A program made the position numbers and the translations under genes. A stretch of 50,415 nucleotides of DNA from an uncultured Micrococcales bacterium (GTDB lineage Bacteria > Actinomycetota > Actinomycetes > Actinomycetales > Microbacteriaceae), in the NCBI GenBank assembly GCA_903893675.1, contig CAITNA010000159.1:1-50415 (forward strand), read 5' to 3'. This document shows, piece after piece, positions 34,697 to 43,641 of the stretch. Position 1 is the stretch's first letter. The number at the start of each line of letters is the position of its first letter. The notes under the pieces are model-generated. The model made no database searches. It saw only the letters and a list, made by a program, of their open reading frames with translations, and was not told the DNA's origin.

Positions 34697-36121
34697 ATGT
34701 TCAAGAACGCATCTGAGGTCGTTAAGTACATCAAGGACAACGACGTAAAGTTCCTTGACGTTCGCTTCACCGACCTACCTGGTGTGCAGCAGCACTTCAA
34801 CCTCCCAGCAGCAATGATCGACGAGGACTTCTTCCGCGACGGTCAGTTGTTTGACGGTTCGTCGATCCGCGGTTTCGCATCGATCCACGAGTCAGACATG
34901 CAGCTCATCCCAGATGTGACCACCGCTTACCTCGACGCATTCCGCGTTGAGAAGACCCTGGTCATGATCTTCGACATCTACAACCCACGCAACGGAGAGA
35001 TCTACGGTCGCGACCCACGCCAGGTTGCCAAGAAGGCAGAGGCCTACCTCGGCACCACCGGCATCGCAGATACCGCGTTCTTCGCACCTGAAGCAGAATT
35101 CTTCATCTTCGATGACGTTCGTTACGAGTACAAGCAGAACAGCTCGATGCACTTCATCGACTCGAGCGAAGCAGCTTGGAACTCGGGCCGCAAGGAAGAC
35201 GGCGGAAACCTCGCCAACAAGACCCCATACAAGGGTGGCTACTTCCCTGTTTCGCCAGTTGACCAGCACGCAGACATGCGCGACAACATCGTTCTCGAGC
35301 TCGAGGCTGCAGGCCTGAGCGTAGAGCGCAGCCACCACGAGGTGGGCACCGCAGGCCAGGGCGAGATCAACTACCGCTTCGACACTCTGGTTAGCGCAGC
35401 AGACGACATCTTGAAGTTCAAGTACATCGTCAAGAACGTTGCTAACAACTGGGGCAAGACCGCAACCTTCATGCCGAAGCCACTGTTCGGCGACAACGGC
35501 TCGGGCATGCACGTGCACCAGTCGCTATGGAAAGACGGCAAGCCGTTGTTCTATGACGAGTCGGGCTACGGCGGTCTTTCAGACCTCGCTCGCTGGTACA
35601 TCGGTGGAATCCTGAAGCACGCTCCATCGCTGCTGGCATTCACCAACCCAACCGTGAACTCATACCACCGCTTGGTTCCAGGCTTCGAGGCGCCAGTAAA
35701 CCTGGTCTACTCGGCAGGTAACCGTTCGGCTGCGATCCGCATCCCGATGACCGGAACCAACCCGAAGGCAAAGCGCATCGAGTTCCGCGCTCCTGACGCA
35801 TCGAGCAACCCGTACCTCGCATTCGCTGCGATGTTGATGGCTGGCCTCGACGGCATCAAGAACCGCATCGAGCCACACGAGCCAGTAGACAAGGACCTCT
35901 ACGAGCTGCCACCAGAGGAAGCAAAGCTGATTCCTCAGGTGCCAGGCAACCTCGAAGACGTGCTCAAGGCTCTTGAAGCAGACCACGACTACCTGCTTGC
36001 AGGCGACGTATTCACCAAGGACCTCATCGAGACCTGGATTGACTACAAGCGCACCAAGGAGATCCAGCCGATTGCACTTCGTCCTCACCCATACGAGTTC
36101 GAGCTGTACTACGGCGTTTAG
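34697..36121 (+). CDS. glnA: glutamine synthetase type I (adenylylated form)
   Basis: The 474-residue dodecameric enzyme makes glutamine from glutamate, ammonia and ATP. Signatures: FLDVRFTDLPGVQQHF, the DGSSIRGF segment, APEAEFFIFDD, KPLFGDNGSGMHVHQSL with metal-binding His, and NRSAAIRIP. The adenylylation Tyr is in KDLYELPPEE (near residue 400), which makes it a target of the GlnE encoded next on the other strand. It has its own upstream box shared with amtB and a strong terminator behind it. Confidence 0.98.
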   Translation: MFKNASEVVKYIKDNDVKFLDVRFTDLPGVQQHFNLPAAMIDEDFFRDGQLFDGSSIRGFASIHESDMQLIPDVTTAYLDAFRVEKTLVMIFDIYNPRNGEIYGRDPRQVAKKAEAYLGTTGIADTAFFAPEAEFFIFDDVRYEYKQNSSMHFIDSSEAAWNSGRKEDGGNLANKTPYKGGYFPVSPVDQHADMRDNIVLELEAAGLSVERSHHEVGTAGQGEINYRFDTLVSAADDILKFKYIVKNVANNWGKTATFMPKPLFGDNGSGMHVHQSLWKDGKPLFYDESGYGGLSDLARWYIGGILKHAPSLLAFTNPTVNSYHRLVPGFEAPVNLVYSAGNRSAAIRIPMTGTNPKAKRIEFRAPDASSNPYLAFAAMLMAGLDGIKNRIEPHEPVDKDLYELPPEEAKLIPQVPGNLEDVLKALEADHDYLLAGDVFTKDLIETWIDYKRTKEIQPIALRPHPYEFELYYGV

Positions 36122-36132
36122 TCGAAACTTCG

Positions 36133-36163
36133 AAAAGGGTCACGCGAAAGCGTGGCCCTTTTT
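36133..36163. terminator. bidirectional intrinsic terminator between glnA and glnE
   Basis: A 13-base stem (one G-U pair) with a GAAA tetraloop is flanked by A on the left and T on the right, so it can work on both strands: for glnA reading rightwards and for glnE reading leftwards. Confidence 0.92.
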
Positions 36164-36191
36164 GTCTTCTTCTCGGATGTTCGCCCAGCAG

Positions 36192-39185
36192 CTATGCGAA
36201 GAACAGGCGCTCGAACACAGAACGTGCACGTCTGGTGAAGGCGAGGTAGTCCTCTTCGAGGCGAGTCGCTCCGCCTGCAGGGTATTCAAGGATGCGCGCG
36301 AGACCCTCGAGTTGACGTCGATCGGTTGGCAGTACATCCGTGCGCTTGTTTGCCCAGAGCACGCTGGCACTTCGAACGCGTGAGGCTAGGCGCCAGGCTT
36401 CGGTTAGCACACGGGCGTCGTGCTCCTCGATGATTGCTGCCGAGACCATGGCGCGAAGCGCGTCAAGCGTGCGAGGCGTGCGGATCTCTGGGTGCTGCTG
36501 ACCGAAGCGCATTTGGTAGAGCTGAACCAGCCACTCAACATCGCTAAGCGAACCCCGGCCAAGTTTTAGATGGCGCTTCGGGTCTGCTCCCTGAGGCAGG
36601 CGTTCGGTTTCAACGCGAGCCTTGATTCGACGAATTTCGGTGATAGCAGACTGTTCCAGCTTTTTCGGGTAGCGGTGTTCATCGATGATGGCGGCGAATT
36701 CGTCGCGAAGCTCTTGCGAGCCTGCAATCGGCCTGGCGCGAAGCAGCGCCTGTGCCTCCCAGGTGTCAGCCCAGCGCTCGTAGTAGGCGCGATAAGAGTC
36801 GAGAGAACGAGCCACTGCCCCGTTCTTGCCCTCGGGGCGCAGGTCTAGGTCAATCTCGAACTCGAGCAGGTGGTCGGCGCTAAGTCGCTTGATCTCGGCA
36901 ATGATTGCCTCGGCAAGCCGCTGGGCTGAATCGCTATCACCGAGCGCGCGGTAGACATACATGAGGTCGGCATCAGAGCCGAAGCCGAGTTCTTGCCCAC
37001 CAAAGCGCCCCATGGCAACGATTCCGAAGTCGATGGTCTTGTCGATGGTTTCATGGTCGGCAATGCCACCGAGACGCAGAACCGCATCGAGAATGCCCTG
37101 CAAATAGAGCTCGGTCAATACGCTCAAACCGTCGGCAACGTCTTCGATGGCCAGGGTGCCAAGCACGGCGCCCATCGCGATGCGCAGGGTCTCGCGGCGA
37201 CGAATCTGCTTGATTGCCGTGACCAAGGCCTCGAGGTCTTTGTAGCGCTCGGCAAAGGCTTCAAGCTCAGCGGCTAGCACCTCGGCGGTCAGCGGCTTTA
37301 GATCATCCAAGGATTCAAACCAGGCGGCAGCCTCTGGGATGCGCTCAAACAGCGAGGTCGCAAGGCGCGAGTTCGACAGCACTTGGGTCATGCGCTCCGC
37401 GGCACCCGACGAGTCGCGAAGCATGCGCAGGTACCAGTGCGATTCGCCTAGGTCTTCGCTAAGTCTGCGGAACGCTAGCAGAGCAGCATCTGGGTCTGTG
37501 CCCTTGGTGAACCACTCGAGCAAAACCGGGAGCAACTGACGCTGAATCGATGCGCGACGAGACAAACCGCTGGTCAGCGCCGCGATGTGCGTGAGTGCGC
37601 CCTTGGCGTCTGCAAAACCGATGGCTGCGAGACGATCGATTGCCTGCGCATTGCTGAGCTCGAGTGTCGAGTCGTCGAGTCGGGCAACCGCGCTGAGCAG
37701 TGGGCGATAGAAGATTCGCTGGTGCAGCGTGCGCACCTCTTGTTTGACGCCTTCCCACAAATTCATCAACGACTCGGCGTTGAGTTGCAGGTCGACTGTG
37801 CGCGCCAGAGCTCGCCTGGCCGATTCACTGGATGGCATCAGGTGGGTTCGTCGCATCTGCGACATCTGGATGCGGTGCTCAAGCAGTCGCAAGAACCGAT
37901 AGTGACGAGCGAATGCATCTGCATCGTCGCGCGAGATGTAGCCGCCGGCGCTGAGCGCTGCAATCGCGTTTAGCGTGTCGCGGTGGCGAAGCGATTCGTC
38001 GGTTCGGCCGTGAACCAGCTGCAGCAGCTGCACTGTGAATTCGACATCGCGCAAACCGCCTGGCCCTAGCTTGATCTGCGAGGCGACCTCGCTTGCCGGG
38101 ATGTTCTCGAGAACACGTTCGCGCATGCGCTGTGCCGACTCGACGAAACCGTCACGAGTGGCAGAAGCCCAGACCTTTGGCGCTAGAGCGGCCACGTAAC
38201 GCTGACCGAGATCGGCATCACCGGCAATCGGCCTGGCTTTCAGCAGGGCCTGGAACTCCCAACTCTCTGCCCAGCGGTCGTAATAAGCAACGTGCGAGTC
38301 AAGAGTGCGAACCAATGCCCCGCTCTTACCCTCGGGACGCAAGTTGGGGTCGACCTGCCAGAGCGCTGGCTCGGATGCCGTTGCATCGATAGCGCGCATC
38401 ATTCGAGTCGCCAACTTGGTTGCGATGTCTAGGGCGCGAGAAACCTCGAGGCTTTCTGATGCAGTGTCTGCGACGAAAATCACGTCGACGTCACTGATGT
38501 AGTTGAGTTCGCGGGCTCCGGTCTTGCCCATGGCGATGACCGCGAGCTTGGTGGCCTCGACCTCGGCCGGGTCATAGCCGCCTAGACCCGCGCCAACAGA
38601 GAGTTCGGCCCGACCAATCAGCAGCGCGGCCTCGAGCATGGCACCAGCCAGGTCGGCAAGCGCAGCCGCGATTTGTGGCAGGCCATCCTGGGGTGAGTCT
38701 TGCGACAGGTCATAAATCGCCAGCTGCAGCAGTTCACGGCGATAGGCAAAACGAATTGCCGCCCAAGCAGCCTGTGGCTCGAAGCCTGCGGTGAGTTGCA
38801 CCTTGGCGGTGTCAGTGAGCAGCTTCTTGAGCTCAGCAGCCGACTTCAGATAATCGGCCTTCTTCTCGAAGTGTTCGAGAAGCTCGATGCGACGGCGAAT
38901 CAAGTCGCCCATTGCCTCGGATGCGCCTAGTAACTTGCAGAGTCGATCAGCCGAGTCGCCTTTCGACAACAGTTTTTTGACTCGTGACTTGTCGATCTCC
39001 GCGAAGGTGATCAAATAGTTCAGCGCCTGGTCTGGATTGCCGGCGCGACCGAGACTGGCGAGGGCCGAGCGCCCAGAGTCGCCAACCAGTTTGACCAGTT
39101 GTTCAAGCTTCGAAACCGCGCCGGATAAATCAACGAACCCGAAGCGGGCAAGCTCAGAGAGCCCAGACGACCGCTCGAATGCCAT
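36192..39185 (-). CDS. glnE: bifunctional glutamine synthetase adenylyltransferase / deadenylylase
   Basis: The 997-residue protein adds and removes AMP on the Tyr of GlnA in response to nitrogen status. It has two nucleotidyltransferase domains: GKTGARELNYISDVDVIFV in the N-terminal half and MGRFGGQELGFGSDADLMYVY in the C-terminal half, each with a GS...SDxD metal site, followed by helical domains with matching RPEGK-type segments (NLRPEGKSGAL and DLRPEGKNGAV). I start it at ATG 39185, eight bases after the glnA2 stop; a longer frame would run into glnA2. It is the second gene of a glnA2-glnE operon. Confidence 0.95.
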   Translation of the reverse strand: MAFERSSGLSELARFGFVDLSGAVSKLEQLVKLVGDSGRSALASLGRAGNPDQALNYLITFAEIDKSRVKKLLSKGDSADRLCKLLGASEAMGDLIRRRIELLEHFEKKADYLKSAAELKKLLTDTAKVQLTAGFEPQAAWAAIRFAYRRELLQLAIYDLSQDSPQDGLPQIAAALADLAGAMLEAALLIGRAELSVGAGLGGYDPAEVEATKLAVIAMGKTGARELNYISDVDVIFVADTASESLEVSRALDIATKLATRMMRAIDATASEPALWQVDPNLRPEGKSGALVRTLDSHVAYYDRWAESWEFQALLKARPIAGDADLGQRYVAALAPKVWASATRDGFVESAQRMRERVLENIPASEVASQIKLGPGGLRDVEFTVQLLQLVHGRTDESLRHRDTLNAIAALSAGGYISRDDADAFARHYRFLRLLEHRIQMSQMRRTHLMPSSESARRALARTVDLQLNAESLMNLWEGVKQEVRTLHQRIFYRPLLSAVARLDDSTLELSNAQAIDRLAAIGFADAKGALTHIAALTSGLSRRASIQRQLLPVLLEWFTKGTDPDAALLAFRRLSEDLGESHWYLRMLRDSSGAAERMTQVLSNSRLATSLFERIPEAAAWFESLDDLKPLTAEVLAAELEAFAERYKDLEALVTAIKQIRRRETLRIAMGAVLGTLAIEDVADGLSVLTELYLQGILDAVLRLGGIADHETIDKTIDFGIVAMGRFGGQELGFGSDADLMYVYRALGDSDSAQRLAEAIIAEIKRLSADHLLEFEIDLDLRPEGKNGAVARSLDSYRAYYERWADTWEAQALLRARPIAGSQELRDEFAAIIDEHRYPKKLEQSAITEIRRIKARVETERLPQGADPKRHLKLGRGSLSDVEWLVQLYQMRFGQQHPEIRTPRTLDALRAMVSAAIIEEHDARVLTEAWRLASRVRSASVLWANKRTDVLPTDRRQLEGLARILEYPAGGATRLEEDYLAFTRRARSVFERLFFA

Positions 39186-39193
39186 GACTCGGT

Positions 39194-40531
39194 TTAGAGA
39201 ACTTCTAGGTTCTGCTTCAACTCGAAGGCAGTGACCTGCGAACGGTATTCGCTCCACTCACGACGCTTGTTGGCAAGAACATACGAGAAGACTTCTTCAC
39301 CGAGGGTCTCTGCGGCCAGCTCTGACTCTTCGAGCTTGCGAATCGCGTGCTCGAGGCTTGTTGGCAGCGGCTGGATGCCGAGTGCGCGGCGCTCTGCATC
39401 GCTGAGCGACCAGACGTCGTCTTCGGCCTCTGCAGGCATCTCGTATTCCTCTTCGATGCCCTTCATTCCCGCGGCAAGAATCAAGGCATATGCCAGGTAT
39501 GGGTTGGCTGCAGAATCGATTGCACGGTATTCAACGCGAGCCGAGTTGGCCTTGTTTGGCTTGTATAGCGGAACGCGAAGCAGCGCCGAGCGGTTGTTGT
39601 GGCCCCAGCAGACATAGCTAGGAGCCTCGCCGCCACCCCAGAGGCGCTTGTATGAGTTCACATACTGGTTGGTGACCGCTGTGATCTCAGGTGCGTGGCG
39701 CAGCAAGCCAGCGATGAAATGCTTCGCGGTCTTGCTGAGGTGATACTGCGAGCTTGGGTCGAAGAATGCGTTGTTGTCGCCCTCGAAGAGTGACATGTGC
39801 GTGTGCATTCCAGAACCAGGATGCTCGGTGAAAGGCTTCGGCATGAAGGTGGCGTAGACGCCCTGCTCGATTGCCACCTCTTTGATGACGGTGCGGAAGG
39901 TCATGATGTTGTCTGCCATGGTGAGGGCATCTGCATAGCGCAGGTCGATTTCGTTCTGACCTGGGCCACCCTCGTGGTGGCTGAACTCAACTGAAATGCC
40001 AAGCTGCTCGAGCATCGAGACTGCGCGACGACGGAAGTCGTGTGCGGTGCCACCTGGCACGTTGTCGAAGTAGCCGGCCTTGTCTACAGGAATCGGGCCC
40101 TCAGGGCCGATCTGCGAAGACTTGAGCAGGTAGAACTCGATCTCAGGGTGAATGTAGAACGAGAAACCCCTGTCGCTTGCCTTGGCAAGAGCGCGGCGCA
40201 AAACGTTGCGCGGGTCGGCCGATGCTGGCTGTGAATCTGGGGTCTTGATGTCGCAGAACATGCGGGCGGTTGGCTCGATTTCGCCGCGCCAAGGAAGAAT
40301 CTGGAAGGTGCTTGGGTCTGGCACGGCAAGCATGTCTGCTTCGAATGTGCGGGCAAGGCCCTCGATGGCTGATCCGTCGAAACCGATGCCTTCGGCGAAT
40401 GCGCCTTCAACTTCAGCAGGTGCGATGGCAACAGACTTCAGAGTTCCGGCCACATCTGTGAACCAAAGTCGCACGAATTTGACGTTGCGCTCCTCGATAG
40501 TTCTAAGCACAAAGTCGCGCTGCTTATCCAT
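39194..40531 (-). CDS. glnA2: glutamine synthetase, second type I paralogue (GlnA2-like)
   Basis: The 445-residue protein has the glutamine synthetase signatures (FDGSAIEG, HPEIEFYLL, FMPKPFTEHPGSGMHTH, NRSALLRVP) but lacks the adenylylation Tyr: the matching stretch reads EDDVWSLSDAERRALG. It is thus the alpha-type paralogue not regulated by GlnE. In other Actinobacteria such proteins are GlnA2-like, and some act on polyamines rather than ammonia, so true activity is uncertain. ATG 40531 has a GAAAGGA ribosome site. It is divergent from nadE with a shared -10 element. Confidence 0.93.
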   Translation of the reverse strand: MDKQRDFVLRTIEERNVKFVRLWFTDVAGTLKSVAIAPAEVEGAFAEGIGFDGSAIEGLARTFEADMLAVPDPSTFQILPWRGEIEPTARMFCDIKTPDSQPASADPRNVLRRALAKASDRGFSFYIHPEIEFYLLKSSQIGPEGPIPVDKAGYFDNVPGGTAHDFRRRAVSMLEQLGISVEFSHHEGGPGQNEIDLRYADALTMADNIMTFRTVIKEVAIEQGVYATFMPKPFTEHPGSGMHTHMSLFEGDNNAFFDPSSQYHLSKTAKHFIAGLLRHAPEITAVTNQYVNSYKRLWGGGEAPSYVCWGHNNRSALLRVPLYKPNKANSARVEYRAIDSAANPYLAYALILAAGMKGIEEEYEMPAEAEDDVWSLSDAERRALGIQPLPTSLEHAIRKLEESELAAETLGEEVFSYVLANKRREWSEYRSQVTAFELKQNLEVL

Positions 40532-40556
40532 CGGAAATCCTTTCGTTGCCTGCTAT

Positions 40557-40563
40557 TAGGCTA
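40557..40563. promoter_or_regulatory. symmetric -10 element shared by glnA2 and nadE
   Basis: TAGGCTA reads TAGGCT on the plus strand, seven bases before the nadE ATG (leaderless), and TAGCCT on the minus strand, leaving a glnA2 leader of about 19 bases with a ribosome site. Confidence 0.6.
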
Positions 40564-40569
40564 GTCGTT

Positions 40570-42222
40570 ATGCCTGCGGTTCGCATTGCTCTCGCCCAGA
40601 CCAACCCCATCGTTGGTGATATTCAGGGCAACCTGGCGAAATGTTTCCAACATGTTTCAGACGCAGCTGCGCAGGGTGCAGATCTAATAGTTTTCGGCGA
40701 GATGGTTGTCTCGGGTTACCCGATTGAAGACCTCGCTGCAAGCGAATCATTCTTGAACGATTGCGTCACCGCAGTAAAAAACTTTGCAGTTGCACTCGCC
40801 GAGCGCGGGCTCGGTCACGTGCTCGTAGTTCTCGGCACGCCGGCGATAGTCGCACCCGAGCACCGCAGCCCTTGGGCGATTGCTCAAAACACCGCTGTGA
40901 TCATCCGTGATGGAAAAGTTTGGGCGGGTTATGCGAAGCACCACCTGCCGAACTACTCAGTTTTCGATGAGTACCGCATCTTCATTCCGGGCGATCAGCT
41001 GATCAGTTTCGAGCTTGCCGACATGAAGTTCTCGATGCTCATCTGCGAAGACATCTGGCAGGAAGGCGGGCCGGTTGCGCGTCTGTCTGAAGAGAAGACC
41101 GACGTGGCCCTGGTGCTGAACGGCTCGCCTTTCCAGATTGACAAGGATGACGTGCGAGTCGACCTTGTTAAGCGCCTTGCCAAGAACCAAAACGTTGCGG
41201 TCGCCTATGTGAACCTGATTGGCGGGCAAGACGACCTGGTCTTCGATGGCGACAGCCTGATGGTCGATGCCAACGAGAATCTGATTGGCCGTGGTCCGCA
41301 GTTCGACGAGGGCCTGGTTGTCTTCGAGATCGAGTCGAAGACCGAAATTCGCACAGCCTCTGCCCTGCCGACTCACAAGCAAGACGACAACTGGCAGGTC
41401 TGGAACGCCCTCGTGCTTGGGCTTCGCGACTACGTGAACAAGAACGGTTTCAAGTCGGTGATTCTCGGCCTTTCGGGCGGCATCGACTCTGCGGTCTGCG
41501 CCGCAATCGCCAAGGACGCCCTCGGCGCTCATCGGGTATTCGGAGTGAGCCTGCCGAGCAAGTATTCGTCTGACCACTCGAAGTCAGACGCGTTTGACCT
41601 GGCAAAGCGCCTTGGCATCGCGATTCGCACCGAGCTCATCAAGGGCGCGGTCAAAGAACTCGAGAAGCAGTTGAAGCTCGATGGCCTCGCTGCCGAAAAC
41701 CTCCAGGCGCGCATTCGTGGCACCATCTTGATGTCGCTTGCCAACAAAGAGGGTCACCTGACCCTGACCACCGGCAACAAGAGCGAGCTGGCCGTTGGCT
41801 ACAGCACCATCTATGGCGACTCTGTCGGCGGCTTTGCCCCAATCAAGGATGTCGCGAAGACTCTGGTCTGGCAGCTGGCGAAGTGGCGCAATGAGTTTGC
41901 GGCCGCGAATGGCGAGGTTCCGCCCATCCCAGAAAATTCGATCATCAAACCGCCGAGTGCCGAGCTTCGCCCCGGTCAGGTCGACCAAGACTCGCTGCCC
42001 GACTATGACATCTTGGATGAAATCATCGAGCTCTATGTTGGCCGCCGCTTCGGCAAGCAGCAAATCAAAGACGCAGGTTTCGCCGCAGAAACAGTCGAGC
42101 GCGTCACCAAGCTCATCGACCAAGCCGAGTGGAAGCGCCGCCAGGGCGCAATCGGCCCGAAGATCAGTGCAATGTCTTTCGGTCGCGATCGTCGACTGCC
42201 AATCACCAATAAGTACCGTTAG
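40570..42222 (+). CDS. nadE: glutamine-dependent NAD+ synthetase
   Basis: The 550-residue protein joins an N-terminal nitrilase-like glutaminase domain (about 1-270; Glu in FGEMVVSGYP, Lys in KHHLPNYSVFDE, Cys in LICEDIWQ) to a C-terminal synthetase domain (ILGLSGGIDSAVCAAI P-loop, then TGNKSELAVGYSTIYGD). It amidates nicotinate adenine dinucleotide with glutamine and ATP. I place the start at ATG 40570 because TAGGCT lies seven bases upstream; the ATG at 40546 would be upstream of the promoter. RidA and panB follow closely. Confidence 0.96.
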   Translation: MPAVRIALAQTNPIVGDIQGNLAKCFQHVSDAAAQGADLIVFGEMVVSGYPIEDLAASESFLNDCVTAVKNFAVALAERGLGHVLVVLGTPAIVAPEHRSPWAIAQNTAVIIRDGKVWAGYAKHHLPNYSVFDEYRIFIPGDQLISFELADMKFSMLICEDIWQEGGPVARLSEEKTDVALVLNGSPFQIDKDDVRVDLVKRLAKNQNVAVAYVNLIGGQDDLVFDGDSLMVDANENLIGRGPQFDEGLVVFEIESKTEIRTASALPTHKQDDNWQVWNALVLGLRDYVNKNGFKSVILGLSGGIDSAVCAAIAKDALGAHRVFGVSLPSKYSSDHSKSDAFDLAKRLGIAIRTELIKGAVKELEKQLKLDGLAAENLQARIRGTILMSLANKEGHLTLTTGNKSELAVGYSTIYGDSVGGFAPIKDVAKTLVWQLAKWRNEFAAANGEVPPIPENSIIKPPSAELRPGQVDQDSLPDYDILDEIIELYVGRRFGKQQIKDAGFAAETVERVTKLIDQAEWKRRQGAIGPKISAMSFGRDRRLPITNKYR

Positions 42223-42228
42223 GAAATC

Positions 42229-42621
42229 ATGGCTGCAGACAAACTCATTTCAAGCGGTGGTCCTTGGGAATCGGTCATTGGTTATTCGCGCGCAACCGTT
42301 GCTGGTCCTTACGTGCATGTCTCTGGTTCGACCGCGACCATCGACGGTCAACTGCAGGCCAAGGGTGATGCATACGGCCAGGTGAAGATTGCACTCGAGC
42401 AGGTAATTGCTCCTGCTCTGGCTCAGGCTGGCTTTTCACTCGCCGACGTCGTCCGCACTCGCGTTTATCTGGCAAACGGCGAAGACATGGATGCGGTCGG
42501 CAAGGCGCACGGTGAAATCTTCAGTGAAATCCGCCCGGCAACCACGATGCTTGCGGGCATTCAATTCATCAACCCGGAAATGCTCGTCGAAATCGAAGTC
42601 GACGCCTGGAAGGCAAACTAA
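42229..42621 (+). CDS. RidA family (enamine/imine deaminase-like) protein
   Basis: The 130-residue protein matches the RidA/YjgF/UK114 family: PWESVIGYSRATVAGPYVHVSG at the N-terminus, and RPATTMLAGIQFINPEMLVEIEVDA at the end, where the Arg that binds the substrate carboxylate lies. RidA proteins hydrolyse reactive 2-aminoacrylate and related imines; this subfamily member's substrate is unknown. It has an AGGAA ribosome site after nadE (six-base gap) and its stop shares one base with the panB start. Confidence 0.9.
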   Translation: MAADKLISSGGPWESVIGYSRATVAGPYVHVSGSTATIDGQLQAKGDAYGQVKIALEQVIAPALAQAGFSLADVVRTRVYLANGEDMDAVGKAHGEIFSEIRPATTMLAGIQFINPEMLVEIEVDAWKAN

Positions 42622-43424
42622 TGGCAAAGACTAAGCGCATCGGGGCACTCGCCGAATACAAGGCGACCGGGCAGAAGTTTGCGTGCCTGACCTCTTACGA
42701 CCAGCAGACTGCGGCCATCTTTGACGAGGCCGGTGTCGACGTATTGCTAGTTGGCGATTCGGCAGCCGACAACGCTCTGGGCTTTTCCACCACCCTGCCG
42801 ATCACCGTTGACGAGATCATTCCGTTCGGTCGTGCGGTCGCCGGTGCGGCAAAGCAGGCGCTCGTTGTTGTCGACATGCCGTTTGGTTCATACGAGGTTT
42901 CGCCTCAGCAAGCACTCGAGAACGCAATCAAGATCATGAAGGCAACAGGGGCTGCTGCCGTAAAGCTCGAAGGCGGAGTGCGCAGTGCCGCAGCGATCGC
43001 CGCAATCGTCGAGGCGGGCATCCCGGTAATGGGTCACATTGGTTTCACCCCGCAAAGCGTTCACGCCCTCGGTGGGTTCAAAGTTCAGGGTCGTGGCGAT
43101 TCAGCCGCTGACTTGGCCGCAGATGCGGCTGCAGTTCAAGAGGCCGGCGCATTCGCAGTGGTGCTTGAGCTGGTTCCTGCTGACCTGGCCACCGAGATCA
43201 CACAGACCCTCTCGATTCCAACCATCGGCATCGGCGCGGGCAATGGCACCGACGGTCAAATCTTGGTTTGGACTGACTTTGCCGGTATCGCACCTGGAAA
43301 GCCTCGCCGCTTCGTTCGTCAGTACGCGAACCTGCGCGATGTGCTTCTCACCGGTGCCACCAACTATGTCTCGGATGTTCGCAGCGGCGAGTTTCCGAAT
43401 GCAGATGAAAGCTTTGCCGACTAA
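42621..43424 (+). CDS. panB: 3-methyl-2-oxobutanoate hydroxymethyltransferase
   Basis: The 267-residue enzyme makes ketopantoate from 2-oxoisovalerate and methylene-tetrahydrofolate, the first committed step to pantothenate and CoA. Motifs: LTSYDQQTA, VGDSAADNALGF with the metal Asp, VDMPFGSYE, KLEGG, GHIGFTPQSVHALGGF and the Glu in LELVPADLA. It uses ATG 42621, which overlaps the RidA stop by one base (TAATG). The last gene of the nadE operon; it converges on the small SPOR-like gene directly. Confidence 0.96.
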   Translation: MAKTKRIGALAEYKATGQKFACLTSYDQQTAAIFDEAGVDVLLVGDSAADNALGFSTTLPITVDEIIPFGRAVAGAAKQALVVVDMPFGSYEVSPQQALENAIKIMKATGAAAVKLEGGVRSAAAIAAIVEAGIPVMGHIGFTPQSVHALGGFKVQGRGDSAADLAADAAAVQEAGAFAVVLELVPADLATEITQTLSIPTIGIGAGNGTDGQILVWTDFAGIAPGKPRRFVRQYANLRDVLLTGATNYVSDVRSGEFPNADESFAD

Positions 43425-43610
43425 TTAATCGCGCTCTTCGCGATCTTCCTCTGCTCGCCATGCGGCAGCGCGTTCTGCCAACAGCTTCTCGGCATTTGCG
43501 GCTTCTTCGCGAGTTGAGAAAGGCCCTGCACGAAATAGCGCAGCCGACTGCTTGCCAACTTCAACCTCTTTTGTCCTGAAGTTGAACCAATACTCCTGCT
43601 GCTCAGCCAT
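43425..43610 (-). CDS. small SPOR-like protein
   Basis: The 61-residue protein (MAEQQEYWFNFRTKEVEVG and on) matches a short actinobacterial family often labelled SPOR domain-containing: a WFN-T/R-KEVE segment, then GPFSTREEAANAE and an acidic, helical end. Function unknown. I start it at ATG 43610, just downstream of the shared -10 element; the upstream TTG at 43625 would coincide with the predicted transcript start. Its stop directly abuts the panB stop, and it is divergent from map. Confidence 0.75.
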   Translation of the reverse strand: MAEQQEYWFNFRTKEVEVGKQSAALFRAGPFSTREEAANAEKLLAERAAAWRAEEDREERD

Positions 43611-43629
43611 GATTCTCGCTTTCAACTTC

Positions 43630-43636
43630 TAGACTA
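43630..43636. promoter_or_regulatory. symmetric -10 element shared by map and the SPOR-like gene
   Basis: TAGACTA reads TAGACT on the plus strand, six bases before the map ATG (leaderless), and TAGTCT on the minus strand, leaving a leader of about 14 bases for the SPOR-like gene. Confidence 0.6.
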
Positions 43637-43641
43637 GAGCC

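Noticed and set aside
34892..35518. A 208-codon minus-strand frame opposite glnA
   Set aside because: It lies inside the highly conserved glnA coding sequence; composition is that of a shadow frame.
36192..39257. Longer glnE frame starting at 39257
   Set aside because: It would overlap the 3' end of glnA2 by about 60 bases; ATG 39185 fits better with family N-termini.
40546..40569. Upstream ATG for nadE at 40546
   Set aside because: It lies before the TAGGCT box, and the sequence starting at 40570 aligns with the usual N-terminus.
40957..41577. A 206-codon minus-strand frame opposite nadE
   Set aside because: It is antisense to the conserved nadE coding region and has no ribosome site or family match.
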